The translations under genes and the position numbers were made by a program. Under the pieces are notes generated by a model. That model saw only the letters and a program-made list of their open reading frames with translations. It ran no database searches and had not been told where the DNA came from. A stretch of 64,000 nt of DNA from Streptomyces sp. f51 (GTDB lineage Bacteria > Actinomycetota > Actinomycetes > Streptomycetales > Streptomycetaceae): the NCBI RefSeq assembly GCF_037940415.1, contig NZ_CP149798.1:7225001-7289000 (forward strand), given 5' to 3'. Shown piece by piece: positions 16,068-24,316 of the stretch (its first letter is position 1; the number at the start of each line of letters is the position of its first letter).

Positions 16068-16958
16068 TCAAGCGGAGCGGGTCACGGGGACCACGGGAAG
16101 CGACGTCCGGCCCGGCAGCTCACGCGGCACGCGTTCCAGCACGCCGCCGGCGAACACGTCGTACAGCGGCAGAGTCTCCAGGTGCACATAGCCGATGTGG
16201 CAGTCGCACACGGTCAGGGGACAGGGCCGCGGGGCGAGCGCGGCGCGGAACGAACCGTCGTACAGACGGCCCAGCTCCGTCTGTACGAAGTGACAGCGGC
16301 TCACCCTTCCGTCGCCGTCCACCGAGATGACGGACTCGCCGGTGCGGCAGGGCAGGCCCGCCGACCGGTGCGGATGGCGGCTGAAGGGGAAGAGCGGGTC
16401 GAGCGCGGTCCATTCGGCGGCCTGTTCGTCCGTGTACGTGTGCCCCTCGGCGGCGTTCACCCACAGGTACACGTGCTCCGGGAGCTCTGCGCGCAGCCTG
16501 ATCGCGGGTTCCCGGTGCTCGGGCAGGCCGACGATGCCGACACTGAAACGGACGCCCAGCTCGCCGAGCTCCCGGGTCTTGGCGACGAACCGCTCGTGCG
16601 GTGTCTGTCCGGGGTGGTATGTGCACCACAGCGCCACGCTGTCCCGGTTCGCCGCCTCCAGCCAGTCGGTGCGGCAGCTGAGATTCGTCTGGATGGCCAC
16701 ACGCTCGACGTGGGGCCGGTGCGACAGCTCCACCAGGGCGCGGCGGTACCAGGAGCGGACCAGCCCCTCGCCCCACGGGGTGAACAGCACCGAAAGCCGG
16801 TCCTCCCGCTGCTCACCGGCCCAGGCGGTGAACCGCTCCAGCGCCGCGCGGTCCGCCCGCAGCTGCGCGGTGGAGTCACGGCGCTTCGCGAACGGGCAGT
16901 ACGGACAGTCGTAGTCGCAGGAGGCCAGGGGGCCGCGGTACAGGATCGTCAGGTCCAC
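16068..16958 (-). CDS. STM4011-family radical SAM protein
   Basis: The 296-residue protein has the radical SAM triad at Cys14, Cys18 and Cys21 (CDYDCPYC). Further cysteines lie in the C-terminal third (LPCRTG, SRCHF, RPCPLTVCDCH) and could hold an auxiliary Fe-S cluster, as in SPASM-type enzymes. The gene is last in a five-gene unit. Its GTG at 16958 follows the STM4012 stop by six bases, so translation is probably coupled. The family is widely spread, and I know of no characterised reaction. Modification of a protein or peptide by this enzyme is inference from the class. Confidence 0.85.
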   Translation of the reverse strand: MDLTILYRGPLASCDYDCPYCPFAKRRDSTAQLRADRAALERFTAWAGEQREDRLSVLFTPWGEGLVRSWYRRALVELSHRPHVERVAIQTNLSCRTDWLEAANRDSVALWCTYHPGQTPHERFVAKTRELGELGVRFSVGIVGLPEHREPAIRLRAELPEHVYLWVNAAEGHTYTDEQAAEWTALDPLFPFSRHPHRSAGLPCRTGESVISVDGDGRVSRCHFVQTELGRLYDGSFRAALAPRPCPLTVCDCHIGYVHLETLPLYDVFAGGVLERVPRELPGRTSLPVVPVTRSA

Positions 16959-16964
16959 CGGGCC

Positions 16965-18320
16965 TCACTTCGTCTCGTAGGCGGCCATGGCGTCCCGCAC
17001 GACCGGAGAGAAGAACTCGGGGCCTATCGCGTCCGAGTGCGCGAGTCCCTCGGCGGAGAGGCGGAGCCGGTCCTCGTCGTGGTGCGAGAGCCATCCCCGC
17101 GTGGCGAGCGTCCTGATCTCCGACGGGAAGTCGTCGTACGGATCCGCCCCGAAGCGCAGCCGGTAGTCCGCCACGGGCAGGCCCTCGGCCTGGAGGACGG
17201 ACTGGAGCAGATGCCGCCGTCGTGCCTCGTCCTCGTCGACCCGTCGGCCGTGCAGCGCGTTCGAGAAGTCCTCGGTGGCGGTGTACTCGTCGATGATCCC
17301 GCGGATCTCCCGCATCGAGACCGCGTAGTCGAAGGAGTAGTGCAGCGTCGAGGTGTACGAACGGGCGCCGCAGCCGAGGCCGATCATCCCGTCGGTCTGG
17401 CAGGCGTAGTCGTCCGGTCCCTGCGGTGGTGCGTCCGCGCGCCGGAACATGCGCATCGACACCTGTTCGTAGCCGTTCTCCAGCAGGTGGTCGCGGCCCT
17501 CCCGGTACCGGCGCAGCCGCTGCTCGTCCCACTCCAGATCGGCCGTCCGCGCGTCGCTGTTCCGGCCGAGGCCGGTGAGCGGGCGGATGTAGAGGGGGTA
17601 GAGGTAGATCTCCTCGGGGCTCCAGGCCAGGGCCGCGTCCAGCGAATGGCGCCAACTGGCCGCGGTCTGGCCGTCGATGCCGTAGATCAGATCGATGTTG
17701 AGGACGGGGACGGCCGCGTCGCGGATGCGCGCGAGCGCCGCCTCCACCTCGGAGCGCCGCTGCGGCCGCACCGCGGCACGGGACTCCTCCTCGACGAAGC
17801 TCTGCACCCCGAGGCTGAGCCGGGTGGCGCCCCGGTCGACCAGCACGGCCAGCCGGTCGGCGGTGGCCGTGGACGGCGAGGCCTCCACGGACAGCGGGAT
17901 CGCGCGGAGATCGGCCCCCATCTCCCGCTCGGCGATGTCGCACAGCCGCTCCAGCTCGGCGGCCTCCAGAAACGTCGGTGTGCCGCCCCCGAACGCGGCG
18001 TTGGCGAAACGCGGGGTCTCCTCGTCGCCCAGCGCCTCGCGCATCGCGGCGGCCTGCCGCTGTACCGCGTCCAGATAGCGTCCCGTCAGGTCGCCGGGAG
18101 CGCCGATCCGCGTGAACAGATTGCAGAAACCGCAGCGGATCTCGCAGAACGGGATGTGCAGATAGAGGGACAGCGACCGCCGTGACTCGCCGGCCCACAG
18201 GTCCTTCAGCGCGGGGCGGGGGTCGAGGGGCCGGTAGGCGGTCTTGTGCGGATAGGCGTAGGTGTAGCTCTGGTACGGGCGCGGCAGGCCGGTCGGGGCG
18301 GCCGCAGGGGCGAGCGTCAT
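16965..18320 (-). CDS. STM4012-family HemN-like radical SAM protein
   Basis: The 451-residue protein has LYLHIPFCEIRCGFCNLF, the CxxxCxxC triad of the HemN/coproporphyrinogen-dehydrogenase class. It also has AFGGGTPTFLE, another signature of that class, and a C-terminal winged-helix-like region. The start at 18320 overlaps the STM4013 stop as ATGA. It is a close relative of anaerobic Cpx dehydrogenase in fold, but membership of this operon points to another substrate. It and STM4011 may act in sequence on one product. Confidence 0.85.
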   Translation of the reverse strand: MTLAPAAAPTGLPRPYQSYTYAYPHKTAYRPLDPRPALKDLWAGESRRSLSLYLHIPFCEIRCGFCNLFTRIGAPGDLTGRYLDAVQRQAAAMREALGDEETPRFANAAFGGGTPTFLEAAELERLCDIAEREMGADLRAIPLSVEASPSTATADRLAVLVDRGATRLSLGVQSFVEEESRAAVRPQRRSEVEAALARIRDAAVPVLNIDLIYGIDGQTAASWRHSLDAALAWSPEEIYLYPLYIRPLTGLGRNSDARTADLEWDEQRLRRYREGRDHLLENGYEQVSMRMFRRADAPPQGPDDYACQTDGMIGLGCGARSYTSTLHYSFDYAVSMREIRGIIDEYTATEDFSNALHGRRVDEDEARRRHLLQSVLQAEGLPVADYRLRFGADPYDDFPSEIRTLATRGWLSHHDEDRLRLSAEGLAHSDAIGPEFFSPVVRDAMAAYETK

Positions 18321-19195
18321 ACGGTCGGCTCCAGGAAGAAGTGGCTGTAGGGCACGGTCCACACGCAGTCGTGACCGAGACGGTGGCCGGTGTAGCCGTC
18401 GTCTCCGTAGGCCGTGCCGTGATCGGAGCAGACGATGGCGAAGCAGCGGCGGCGCGAGCTCATCGCGCTGAACAGCCGTCCGACATGGGCGTCGATGTAC
18501 TCAAGGGCCGCCGCGTGCGTGGCGCGGCTGTCGCCCGCGTCACGGGTGGCGCCGGGCAGGTGGAACCAGTTCGGCTGGTGCAGCGCCGACGCGTTCAGGA
18601 ACAGGAACAGCCGCTGCTCCGGCGGGAGTTCGGCGACCGTCTTCTCCGCGCGGGCGACCTGTGCCTCGAACGAGGTGGGCGACGCGACCCCGAACTCCGG
18701 CTCCCAGTGGCTCTCCTGGAACAGCCCGGGCAGCACGCTCCCCAGCGCGCCCTGCTTGTTGAAGAAGCCGACGCCCCCGATGCACACCGTGCGATAGCCG
18801 TGCGCGGCGAGAGCGGACACCAGGTCCGGGGTGTCGAAGACGAACGTGCGGCCCGCCGTCGTCTCGCTGCCCGCGAACCGTGCCGCGAACAGCCGCGGAT
18901 GTGGTCCCGGTGCCGCCGGGGTGGGCAGGAACCCCGCGAACATGGCCTGATGGGAGGCGTAGGTGAAGTTCCCCGGCGCGTGCCGCCGCTCCCAGGTGCC
19001 GCCGGGCAGATGCGCGGTGAGGTTCGGCAGCCTGCCGGCCGCGGCGAGTTCGACGGCCACGTCGTACCGCAGGGTGTCGAGGGTGAGCAGGAGCAGGTCG
19101 TCCCGGCCCACCACCTCGTTCATGTCGGGCGTCCCGGACGGTCCGGGGGCGGGGGGCGTCGGGGCCGCTGTGCGGTCGGGGTCAGGCTGGTGCAT
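18317..19195 (-). CDS. STM4013-family alkaline-phosphatase-like hydrolase
   Basis: The product of about 292 residues shows the alkaline-phosphatase/sulfatase superfamily pattern. A metal-ligand Asp lies in LLLLTLDTLRYD, the nucleophile region is NFTYASHQAMFAG, and the C-terminal metal box is IVCSDHGTAYGDDGY with later HRLGHD. No signal peptide is seen, so it should act in the cytoplasm on a phospho- or sulfo-ester. The start at 19195 has AGGA six bases upstream and overlaps the STM4014 stop by 14 bases. Confidence 0.85.
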   Translation of the reverse strand: MHQPDPDRTAAPTPPAPGPSGTPDMNEVVGRDDLLLLTLDTLRYDVAVELAAAGRLPNLTAHLPGGTWERRHAPGNFTYASHQAMFAGFLPTPAAPGPHPRLFAARFAGSETTAGRTFVFDTPDLVSALAAHGYRTVCIGGVGFFNKQGALGSVLPGLFQESHWEPEFGVASPTSFEAQVARAEKTVAELPPEQRLFLFLNASALHQPNWFHLPGATRDAGDSRATHAAALEYIDAHVGRLFSAMSSRRRCFAIVCSDHGTAYGDDGYTGHRLGHDCVWTVPYSHFFLEPTV

Positions 19196-20345
19196 GTGCT
19201 GTCCTGGCAGAGGTGTCGAGCGGGGGTGACGGCCGCGGGGGGAACCGGTCGGTGGAGAGCGTACGGAACGCCGCGATCTGCGCCGCATAGGTGTCCAGAC
19301 CTTCGGCGCCGCTGCCCGGCAGGCCCGTGAGACGGGGGAGGAGGTCACCGAAGGCGTTGACCTCCCCGACGGCGAACCGGCGCCAGCCGATGGCGGGCAG
19401 CAGGTCGACGCCCACGCACAGCGTGCCGGGGAAGCAGGCGGCGGCCCGTTCGCTGACGGACAGGGCTTCGGCCCAACGGTCACCGGCCAGCGCGCGCACG
19501 GCCGCGAGATCGCTGCGCGCCCCGCCCAGATGCAGATTGGTCAGGGGAGAGCGGCTCGTACGGACCACCGCGTGGGTCGCGCGCCCGGCCACGACCACCA
19601 CGCGCAGGTCCGCCGATCTGCCGCCGAGCGAGGCCTTCGGCAGCCAGCGCTCGATGTGCAGTCCGTCCGGAGCGAGCGTGTCCACGATGGCGGCGATCTG
19701 TGCCTCCTCCGTGTAGCGGCGGATCCGCAGGGAGTTGTGGAGGTCGCCCTCCGCCGTACGTTCGACGGAGGTGGTGGCCCGGATCCGTCCGGAGGCGGTC
19801 GTCTCGACGGCCAGGACACCCGACGCGGACGAGCCGTGCGCGAGCTTGACGAAGACGCGCCGCAGCGCGGCCCGCGCCATGAGGTCCCGGACGCCGCTCC
19901 AGCCGTCCACGGCCGCGCGGGCCCCGGAGGTGGGGGACGGGGGTACGGGCACGCCCGCCGCGTCGAGACGGGCGTGGCACAGCCGTTTGTCGAAGAGCAC
20001 GGCCAGTTCGGCCGGGTCGTCGAGCCGCAGACCGCCGCGCAGCGAGCCCACGCAGTCCATGAACCGCGCGTACCAGCGTGCGGAGCCCTCGACCCGGGTC
20101 GGCTCGCCGATCCCGCGCAGCAGCCGGTCCACCTCGGCGTCCTCGCCGGGGGAGTCCAGCCGGACGACCTCGTCGTCGGCGAAGTCGTGCCCGCCGTCGC
20201 GCAGGACGTCCCGCCACTCGACCACCCTGGGCGTGCCGAAGCCTGCCGCCTCGGCCGCCGCTCCGAACAGGGCCACCCGGCGGTTCTCCCCGTTGGCCAC
20301 GACCGCCCACTTCACCGGCGCTCCCCTCGGCCGCAACCCGCCCAT
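19182..20345 (-). CDS. STM4014-family ATP-grasp protein
   Basis: The protein of about 387 residues has ATP-grasp features: a nucleotide-loop segment VFVKLAHGSSASGVL, an IERWLPKA Glu-containing strand, a central RVVVVAGRATHAVVR strand pair, and VGVDLLPA followed by AVGEVNAFGD for the metal-binding Asp, Glu and Asn. Such enzymes join a carboxylate to an amine or thiol through an acyl phosphate. The ATG at 20345 is supported by GAGGAGGCGGG. As second gene of the unit it follows STM4015 after 27 bases. Confidence 0.85.
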   Translation of the reverse strand: MGGLRPRGAPVKWAVVANGENRRVALFGAAAEAAGFGTPRVVEWRDVLRDGGHDFADDEVVRLDSPGEDAEVDRLLRGIGEPTRVEGSARWYARFMDCVGSLRGGLRLDDPAELAVLFDKRLCHARLDAAGVPVPPSPTSGARAAVDGWSGVRDLMARAALRRVFVKLAHGSSASGVLAVETTASGRIRATTSVERTAEGDLHNSLRIRRYTEEAQIAAIVDTLAPDGLHIERWLPKASLGGRSADLRVVVVAGRATHAVVRTSRSPLTNLHLGGARSDLAAVRALAGDRWAEALSVSERAAACFPGTLCVGVDLLPAIGWRRFAVGEVNAFGDLLPRLTGLPGSGAEGLDTYAAQIAAFRTLSTDRFPPRPSPPLDTSARTAHAPA

Positions 20346-20372
20346 CCCGCCTCCTCGTTCTCCGTTCCGCCG

Positions 20373-21341
20373 CTACTCGCCGACCGCGACGAAACGCCAG
20401 ACCGTTCCGTCCTCCTCCTCGTCGGACTCCGCGTCGTCCTGGTCGGCGCGGACCGTGACGCCGGCGGGCTCCAGCGTCTCCAGCAGGCGCTTGCGCACCT
20501 CCGCGCTGAGGTAGTTGTGGTGCAGGTCGAGTTCGGTGAGGTGGGTCAGCGGCTGGCCCGACAGCAGGGCCGTGGCACCGTCGTCGGTGAGGACACCCAT
20601 GGAGACGTCGAGGTGCGTGAGGCGGGCCACGACCGGAGCCGAGGCCAGCGCCGTGCAGATGTCGTCCTGGATCTCGCTGTTGCGCAGACCGAGACGGGTC
20701 AGCGAGGGCAGCCGCGTCCCCGCGAAGAACGGCTCCAGGTCGGCGACATCGGCGTCACCCCCGTACTCGGACGTACCCAGCCACAGGTCGAGTGCCTCCA
20801 GGGCGGGCAGATCGCTGCCGGCGACACCGCGCACCGCCGCGACGGGCATACCGCCGGTCTCGACGGTCAGCGTGCGCAGCCGCTCGTGCCGCAGGGCGGG
20901 GAACACCAGTCCGTTGCCGCCCCGGACGCCGAACTCCTCCAGGCCGGGGAAGGCCTCCAGCAGCGGCGAGACATCGCCCTGGACGATCCAGGAGATCTCG
21001 CACTCCTCCACCACGATGTCGGCGAGGAACAGTCCCCGGAGCGCGGGCAGCCGGTCGCGGGCGGCCACCAGCGCCGTGATCACCGAGCTGGGGGACGAGT
21101 CGTACGCCTCGCTCCACGCGCCGACGATCAGTGCCTCCACCCGCTCGGTGTCGACGGCCGACAGGAAGCGGGCGAAGGCGTCCTCCCACTCCTCCTCGCT
21201 GTCGTAGGAGTCCACGGCGACGCGCCAGGCGACGGACTCGGGCGAGGGGAGGGACGTGGCCCGGGGCGACTTGTCGTCGGCGTCCGGGAAGGTGAAGGCC
21301 GGCAGGCCGTGGAACTCCTCGAGGTGCCTGTTGATGGTCAT
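20373..21341 (-). CDS. STM4015-family leucine-rich-repeat protein
   Basis: The protein of about 322 residues begins with a helical part and then has a run of leucine-rich repeats, for example LPALEALDLWLG, LTHLDVSMGVL and LTELDLHHNYL. Each repeat is of the LxxLxL type, ending in an acidic tail (DDAESDEEEDG). It is the first gene of the STM4011-4015 unit and carries the RecA-NDp-like promoter 70 bases upstream. An LRR scaffold would be suited to bind the substrate, or to be the substrate, of the other four enzymes. No signal peptide is seen. Confidence 0.85.
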   Translation of the reverse strand: MTINRHLEEFHGLPAFTFPDADDKSPRATSLPSPESVAWRVAVDSYDSEEEWEDAFARFLSAVDTERVEALIVGAWSEAYDSSPSSVITALVAARDRLPALRGLFLADIVVEECEISWIVQGDVSPLLEAFPGLEEFGVRGGNGLVFPALRHERLRTLTVETGGMPVAAVRGVAGSDLPALEALDLWLGTSEYGGDADVADLEPFFAGTRLPSLTRLGLRNSEIQDDICTALASAPVVARLTHLDVSMGVLTDDGATALLSGQPLTHLTELDLHHNYLSAEVRKRLLETLEPAGVTVRADQDDAESDEEEDGTVWRFVAVGE

Positions 21342-21419
21342 GCGCGCCCACTCCTTCGTGCGGTGGATCGACGGTCGTGGTGGAGAGCCCGGAGCGCGCG
21401 GACCGCACCCGGTAGACGA

Positions 21420-21442
21420 GTTCTACCAAGTCCCACTGACAT
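21420..21442 (-). promoter_or_regulatory. RecA-NDp-like promoter of the STM4011-4015 operon
   Basis: On the minus strand the sequence reads ATGTCAGTG, eight bases, then TAGAAC. The published actinobacterial RecA-NDp motif is TTGTCRGTG-N8-TAnnnT, recognised with PafBC. The match lacks the first T and the last T of the -10. Predicted transcription starts near 21413, about 70 bases before the start codon. Confidence 0.5.
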
Positions 21443-21592
21443 CACGGCGAACAGGGGTCGGCACCTGGGGACAGCCGGTGGGGGAGTGGCCTGCGGGCGC
21501 CCGGCCGGACCCGCTCGGACCGGTGTGCACCGTTCGCTCACCGCGGGCATGACGCCTGGTCAGCGGGGGTACGCGCCCGGTCCCGAGGCCGA

Positions 21593-21615
21593 TTGTCAGT
21601 GGTCGCCTCTACGGT
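21593..21615 (+). promoter_or_regulatory. RecA-NDp promoter motif
   Basis: TTGTCAGTG at 21593-21601, an eight-base spacer, and TACGGT at 21610-21615 match the RecA-NDp consensus exactly. In mycobacteria this motif defines the PafBC-dependent, LexA-independent DNA-damage promoters. It points to the gene at 21657. The 315-base gap 21342-21656 holds this and the divergent copy and nothing else I can name. Confidence 0.7.
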
Positions 21616-21656
21616 TTTTCCATGGCACACCTCGTGCCGTGCCGGGAGGGAGACCC

Positions 21657-21983
21657 ATGTTCCGTCAAGGAGACGTGCTCATCGTGCCGTTGGACGAGAA
21701 GGCCGTGCCGGACCACGCGGTCGACGCGGCCTCCGAGCCCCGTGACGGGCGCGGACGGCTCGTGCTGGCCCTCGGCGAGGTCACCGGGCACGCCCACGCG
21801 GTGGTCGGTCCCGGACGCCTGATACGCGACGGCGGGGTGTTCGGACCGATGCTTCTGCACGTGCCCGACGGAGCGCGGGTCGTTCACGAGGAACACGCGG
21901 CGATCTCGCTGCCCAAGGGCTGGTACCGAGTGATCCGCCAGCGGGAGTACGTACCGGGCTCGGTGCGGATCGTCGCCGACTGA
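21657..21983 (+). CDS. Small conserved protein of the DUF6745 neighbourhood
   Basis: The 108-residue protein starts MFRQGDVLIVPLDEKA and ends with a HEEHAAISLPKGWYRVIRQR block and a short basic-acidic tail. It looks like an all-beta domain of the cupin or SH3-like sort, with a GEVTGHAHAVVG loop that has three histidine-rich contacts (GHAH, HEEH). The paired genes at 21657 and 22121 probably share a transcript under the RecA-NDp motif. From memory the two types of gene co-occur in other bacteria. Function unknown. Confidence 0.6.
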   Translation: MFRQGDVLIVPLDEKAVPDHAVDAASEPRDGRGRLVLALGEVTGHAHAVVGPGRLIRDGGVFGPMLLHVPDGARVVHEEHAAISLPKGWYRVIRQREYVPGSVRIVAD

Positions 21984-22120
21984 CGGGTCCGCCGGCGGTC
22001 CCGGCTCCGGCAGAGGCGCGGTGAACACCGGCCCGTGAAGGGCGAGTTCGACGGCAGGACCGGGTGGCACCGAGGGGGCGTGCCGCTCGGGAACAGGGGA
22101 CATGGGAGAGGAACGGTGTG

Positions 22121-23146
22121 ATGGAGCAAAACAGTTGGCGTGCCACCGCGACCCGGACGGGCGCGGGCGACGGGACGGCGGCCGAGGAAGGCGTCAGGCT
22201 CGCCTATCGGCAGGCCGGACTGGACGAACCCGAGCGCGTCGTCTGGGCCCGCTCGCCCCATGAAGCCGTACGCATGCTCATGGGCACGGCGCCCGTCGGA
22301 GGACCCGAACTCGGGGACACGGGCCCCAGCGTCCGCGACGCCGTGGTCGCGGGCCCCTGGGCGACGGAGCGCGCCCGAGCGCACGAGCGGCTCGGACCGG
22401 AGGGGTGGAGCGGACACTGGCGGGCCACGGGAGCGGCCCTGTGGGAATCGGTCCGCACCCTCGCCGAGCGGGTGCGCGCGGGCATCGTCGAGGACCTGGC
22501 CGGCGACCGGCGCGAGGAGAGCCGGGTGCGGTTGCTGCTCCTGGACGCGACCCGGGGCCAGCACGACGCGGCCTGGCTGTGTGCCTTCGACACCGACGAG
22601 CCGAGTCCCCTGGCCGGAATAGCGGCGGTGGCGCGCGAAGCGGGCTGGTGGTGGCCGTACGAGAAGGTCGCCGTCGTCAGCGAGCGGCCGTTGAGCCTGC
22701 ACCGCGACGAGGCCGGACGCCTGGACCGGGGAGACGGCCCGGCCCTGCGCTACGGAGACGGCTTCGAGCTCTACGCCTGGCGCGGGATGCCGGTCCCGAG
22801 CACGTTCCTCGACGAGCTCACCGCGCTGACGCCCGAGCGGATACGCGGCGAGGAGAACGCCGAGCTGCGGCGGGTGATGCTGGAGCACTACGGCTACGAC
22901 CGGTATCTGGACGAGTCGGGTGCCGTTCCCGTCCACCGCGACGAGACGGGCGTGCTGTGGCGGGTCGAACTGGCCGGCGACGAGGACGTGGTCATGGTCG
23001 AGGTCGTCAACTCCACACCCGAGCCCGACGGCACGAACCGTACGTACTGGCTGCGCGTCCCGCCGACGACCCGTACGGCCCGTGAGGGCGTGGCATGGAC
23101 GTTCGGGCTCGCCGCCGAGACGTACGAGCCCTCCCAGCAGACGTGA
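22121..23146 (+). CDS. DUF6745 protein
   Basis: The protein of about 341 residues is cytoplasmic and acidic. Typical C-terminal features are an EHYGYDRYL segment near residue 260, LWRVELAGDEDVVMVEVVNS, and a final block with YWLRVPPTTRTAREGVAWTF. In other organisms this domain is found attached to leucine-rich repeats, so its presence next to the LRR-encoding STM4015 may not be chance. The start at 22121 has GGGAGAGGAA upstream. Reaction unknown. Confidence 0.7.
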   Translation: MEQNSWRATATRTGAGDGTAAEEGVRLAYRQAGLDEPERVVWARSPHEAVRMLMGTAPVGGPELGDTGPSVRDAVVAGPWATERARAHERLGPEGWSGHWRATGAALWESVRTLAERVRAGIVEDLAGDRREESRVRLLLLDATRGQHDAAWLCAFDTDEPSPLAGIAAVAREAGWWWPYEKVAVVSERPLSLHRDEAGRLDRGDGPALRYGDGFELYAWRGMPVPSTFLDELTALTPERIRGEENAELRRVMLEHYGYDRYLDESGAVPVHRDETGVLWRVELAGDEDVVMVEVVNSTPEPDGTNRTYWLRVPPTTRTAREGVAWTFGLAAETYEPSQQT

Positions 23147-23165
23147 GGGCGGCCGCGTGCCGGGC

Positions 23166-23966
23166 TCAGGGCCTCTGACCCCACGCCGTCATCATCCCGG
23201 GGCCGAGTTCGGCGAGCGTGGGCGAGGCCAGATAGTCCAGCGCCTCGTCGATCATGGTGGAGTCCACGCGTCCGGTCTCCTCCAGGGCGGGTCGCATCCG
23301 GTTCCACGTCTCGGACCAGAACCGGGCCAGCGGACCGCCCGCGACCAGCGGCGGGCAGACCAGTTCACCGGCGACGCTCCGGAGCCCCTCCTCGCGCAGG
23401 AAGTGTGGATACGCCGGGATGTCCGACGTGTCCGTGCCGATGGTCGACCGGAGCGCCTGCCACATGGCGTCCATGGTGCGCCGGTAGGCCGAAGAGGTGT
23501 CCAGGGGGTTTTGGACCTCCACGGCGTCGCCGAGTACCAGCCAGCCGCCCGGATTCAGCCATTGGGCCAGACGGGTGACGAGCCGACGGCGTTCGGGCAG
23601 GTGCATGAGGACGAACCGGGCATGGATGGGGTCGAAGGTGCCCGGATCGAGGTCTTCGTCCCGGAGGTCGGCGGTGATCACCCGCAGTCGCGGATCCGCG
23701 AGGGTGTCCAGGCCGCCGGTGTCCCGGTCCAGCGCGACCACCTCCGCCGCTCCCGCCTCCTCCAGGAGCCAGCGGGCCACGGTCCCGGTTCCGGCCCCCA
23801 CGTCGAGGCAGCGGCCACCCGGTCGCGGGTTCAGCGCGCGCAGACGGCTCGTGGTGACCGGATCGTAGATCAGCGCGGCCGCGTCGATGCGTTCGGATTC
23901 CTGTGGATGCTCCGGTTCGAACAGAACTTCTCCATAATGGCCGCCGGAGGCCGGAGAGCTGTTCAT
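23166..23966 (-). CDS. Class I SAM-dependent methyltransferase
   Basis: The protein of 266 residues has motif I RCLDVGAGTGTVARWLLE, the strand-2 acidic end VVALDRD, and then DPIHARFVLMHLPERR for the motif II/III region. This is the pattern of UbiE/ArsM-like small-molecule methyltransferases. The start at 23966 is chosen because GGGGAG lies eight bases upstream; a longer reading to 24152 adds Arg-rich codons with no ribosome site. It is convergent with the DUF6745 gene at a distance of 19 bases. Acceptor unknown. Confidence 0.8.
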   Translation of the reverse strand: MNSSPASGGHYGEVLFEPEHPQESERIDAAALIYDPVTTSRLRALNPRPGGRCLDVGAGTGTVARWLLEEAGAAEVVALDRDTGGLDTLADPRLRVITADLRDEDLDPGTFDPIHARFVLMHLPERRRLVTRLAQWLNPGGWLVLGDAVEVQNPLDTSSAYRRTMDAMWQALRSTIGTDTSDIPAYPHFLREEGLRSVAGELVCPPLVAGGPLARFWSETWNRMRPALEETGRVDSTMIDEALDYLASPTLAELGPGMMTAWGQRP

Positions 23967-24128
23967 GTCCGGCTCCCCGGCCATGAGCCCGCGATGGGTC
24001 TCCTGTCTGTCCGCACCATGAAAGCCCCTGACGATCGGAGAGCGATTTACAGCCAGAGTGGCAGTTTTCGGGCGCCTCGGCAGATCGCCGGACACAGGAT
24101 CCGCCCACCTTTGCACCGGCTGTGACCC

Positions 24129-24157
24129 TTGAAACGCACCTGTAACGCTCATAGCAT
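24129..24157 (+). promoter_or_regulatory. Housekeeping-type promoter for the PAP2 gene
   Basis: TTGAAA at 24129-24134 and TAGCAT at 24152-24157 are separated by exactly 17 bases, close to the vegetative sigma consensus. It lies in a 300-base gap (23967-24266) of low GC. The gap also contains a CTAGA-N11-TCTAG inverted repeat at 24198-24218 and a short open frame. Confidence 0.6.
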
Positions 24158-24235
24158 GATCGAACTCACGACGATTGCCCTGATCGTCCGTCCTTCACTA
24201 GAAGAACACGCTGTCTAGCGCGAAGGGTGAGCTAT

Positions 24236-24316
24236 ATGACCAACACCAAACAAATCGGCCAAACAGTTGATATCTATAGCATCCCGAGTAATTTCACGAA
24301 TAAACAACATAATTGA
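24236..24316 (+). CDS. Possible 26-residue leader ORF, overlapping the PAP2 start
   Basis: An ATG at 24236 preceded by AAGGGTGAG opens a frame of 26 codons (MTNTKQIGQTVDIY at the start, FTNKQHN at the end), closed by TGA at 24314-24316. It overlaps the PAP2 frame by 50 bases in a different frame. Codon use is AT-rich. It could be a regulatory leader peptide or only chance. Confidence 0.3.
   Translation: MTNTKQIGQTVDIYSIPSNFTNKQHN

Noticed and set aside
19530..21656. Upstream part of the long plus-strand frame that ends at 21983
   Set aside because: This part is antisense to STM4014 and STM4015. Only the last 108 codons, after the ATG at 21657, have a ribosome site and promoter.
24236..24316. 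True start of PAP2 at 24236 with a frameshift
   Set aside because: The short frame closes with its own stop, and the PAP2 frame continues naturally upstream of the overlap, so a sequencing frameshift is not needed. It is kept as a weak leader-ORF candidate.
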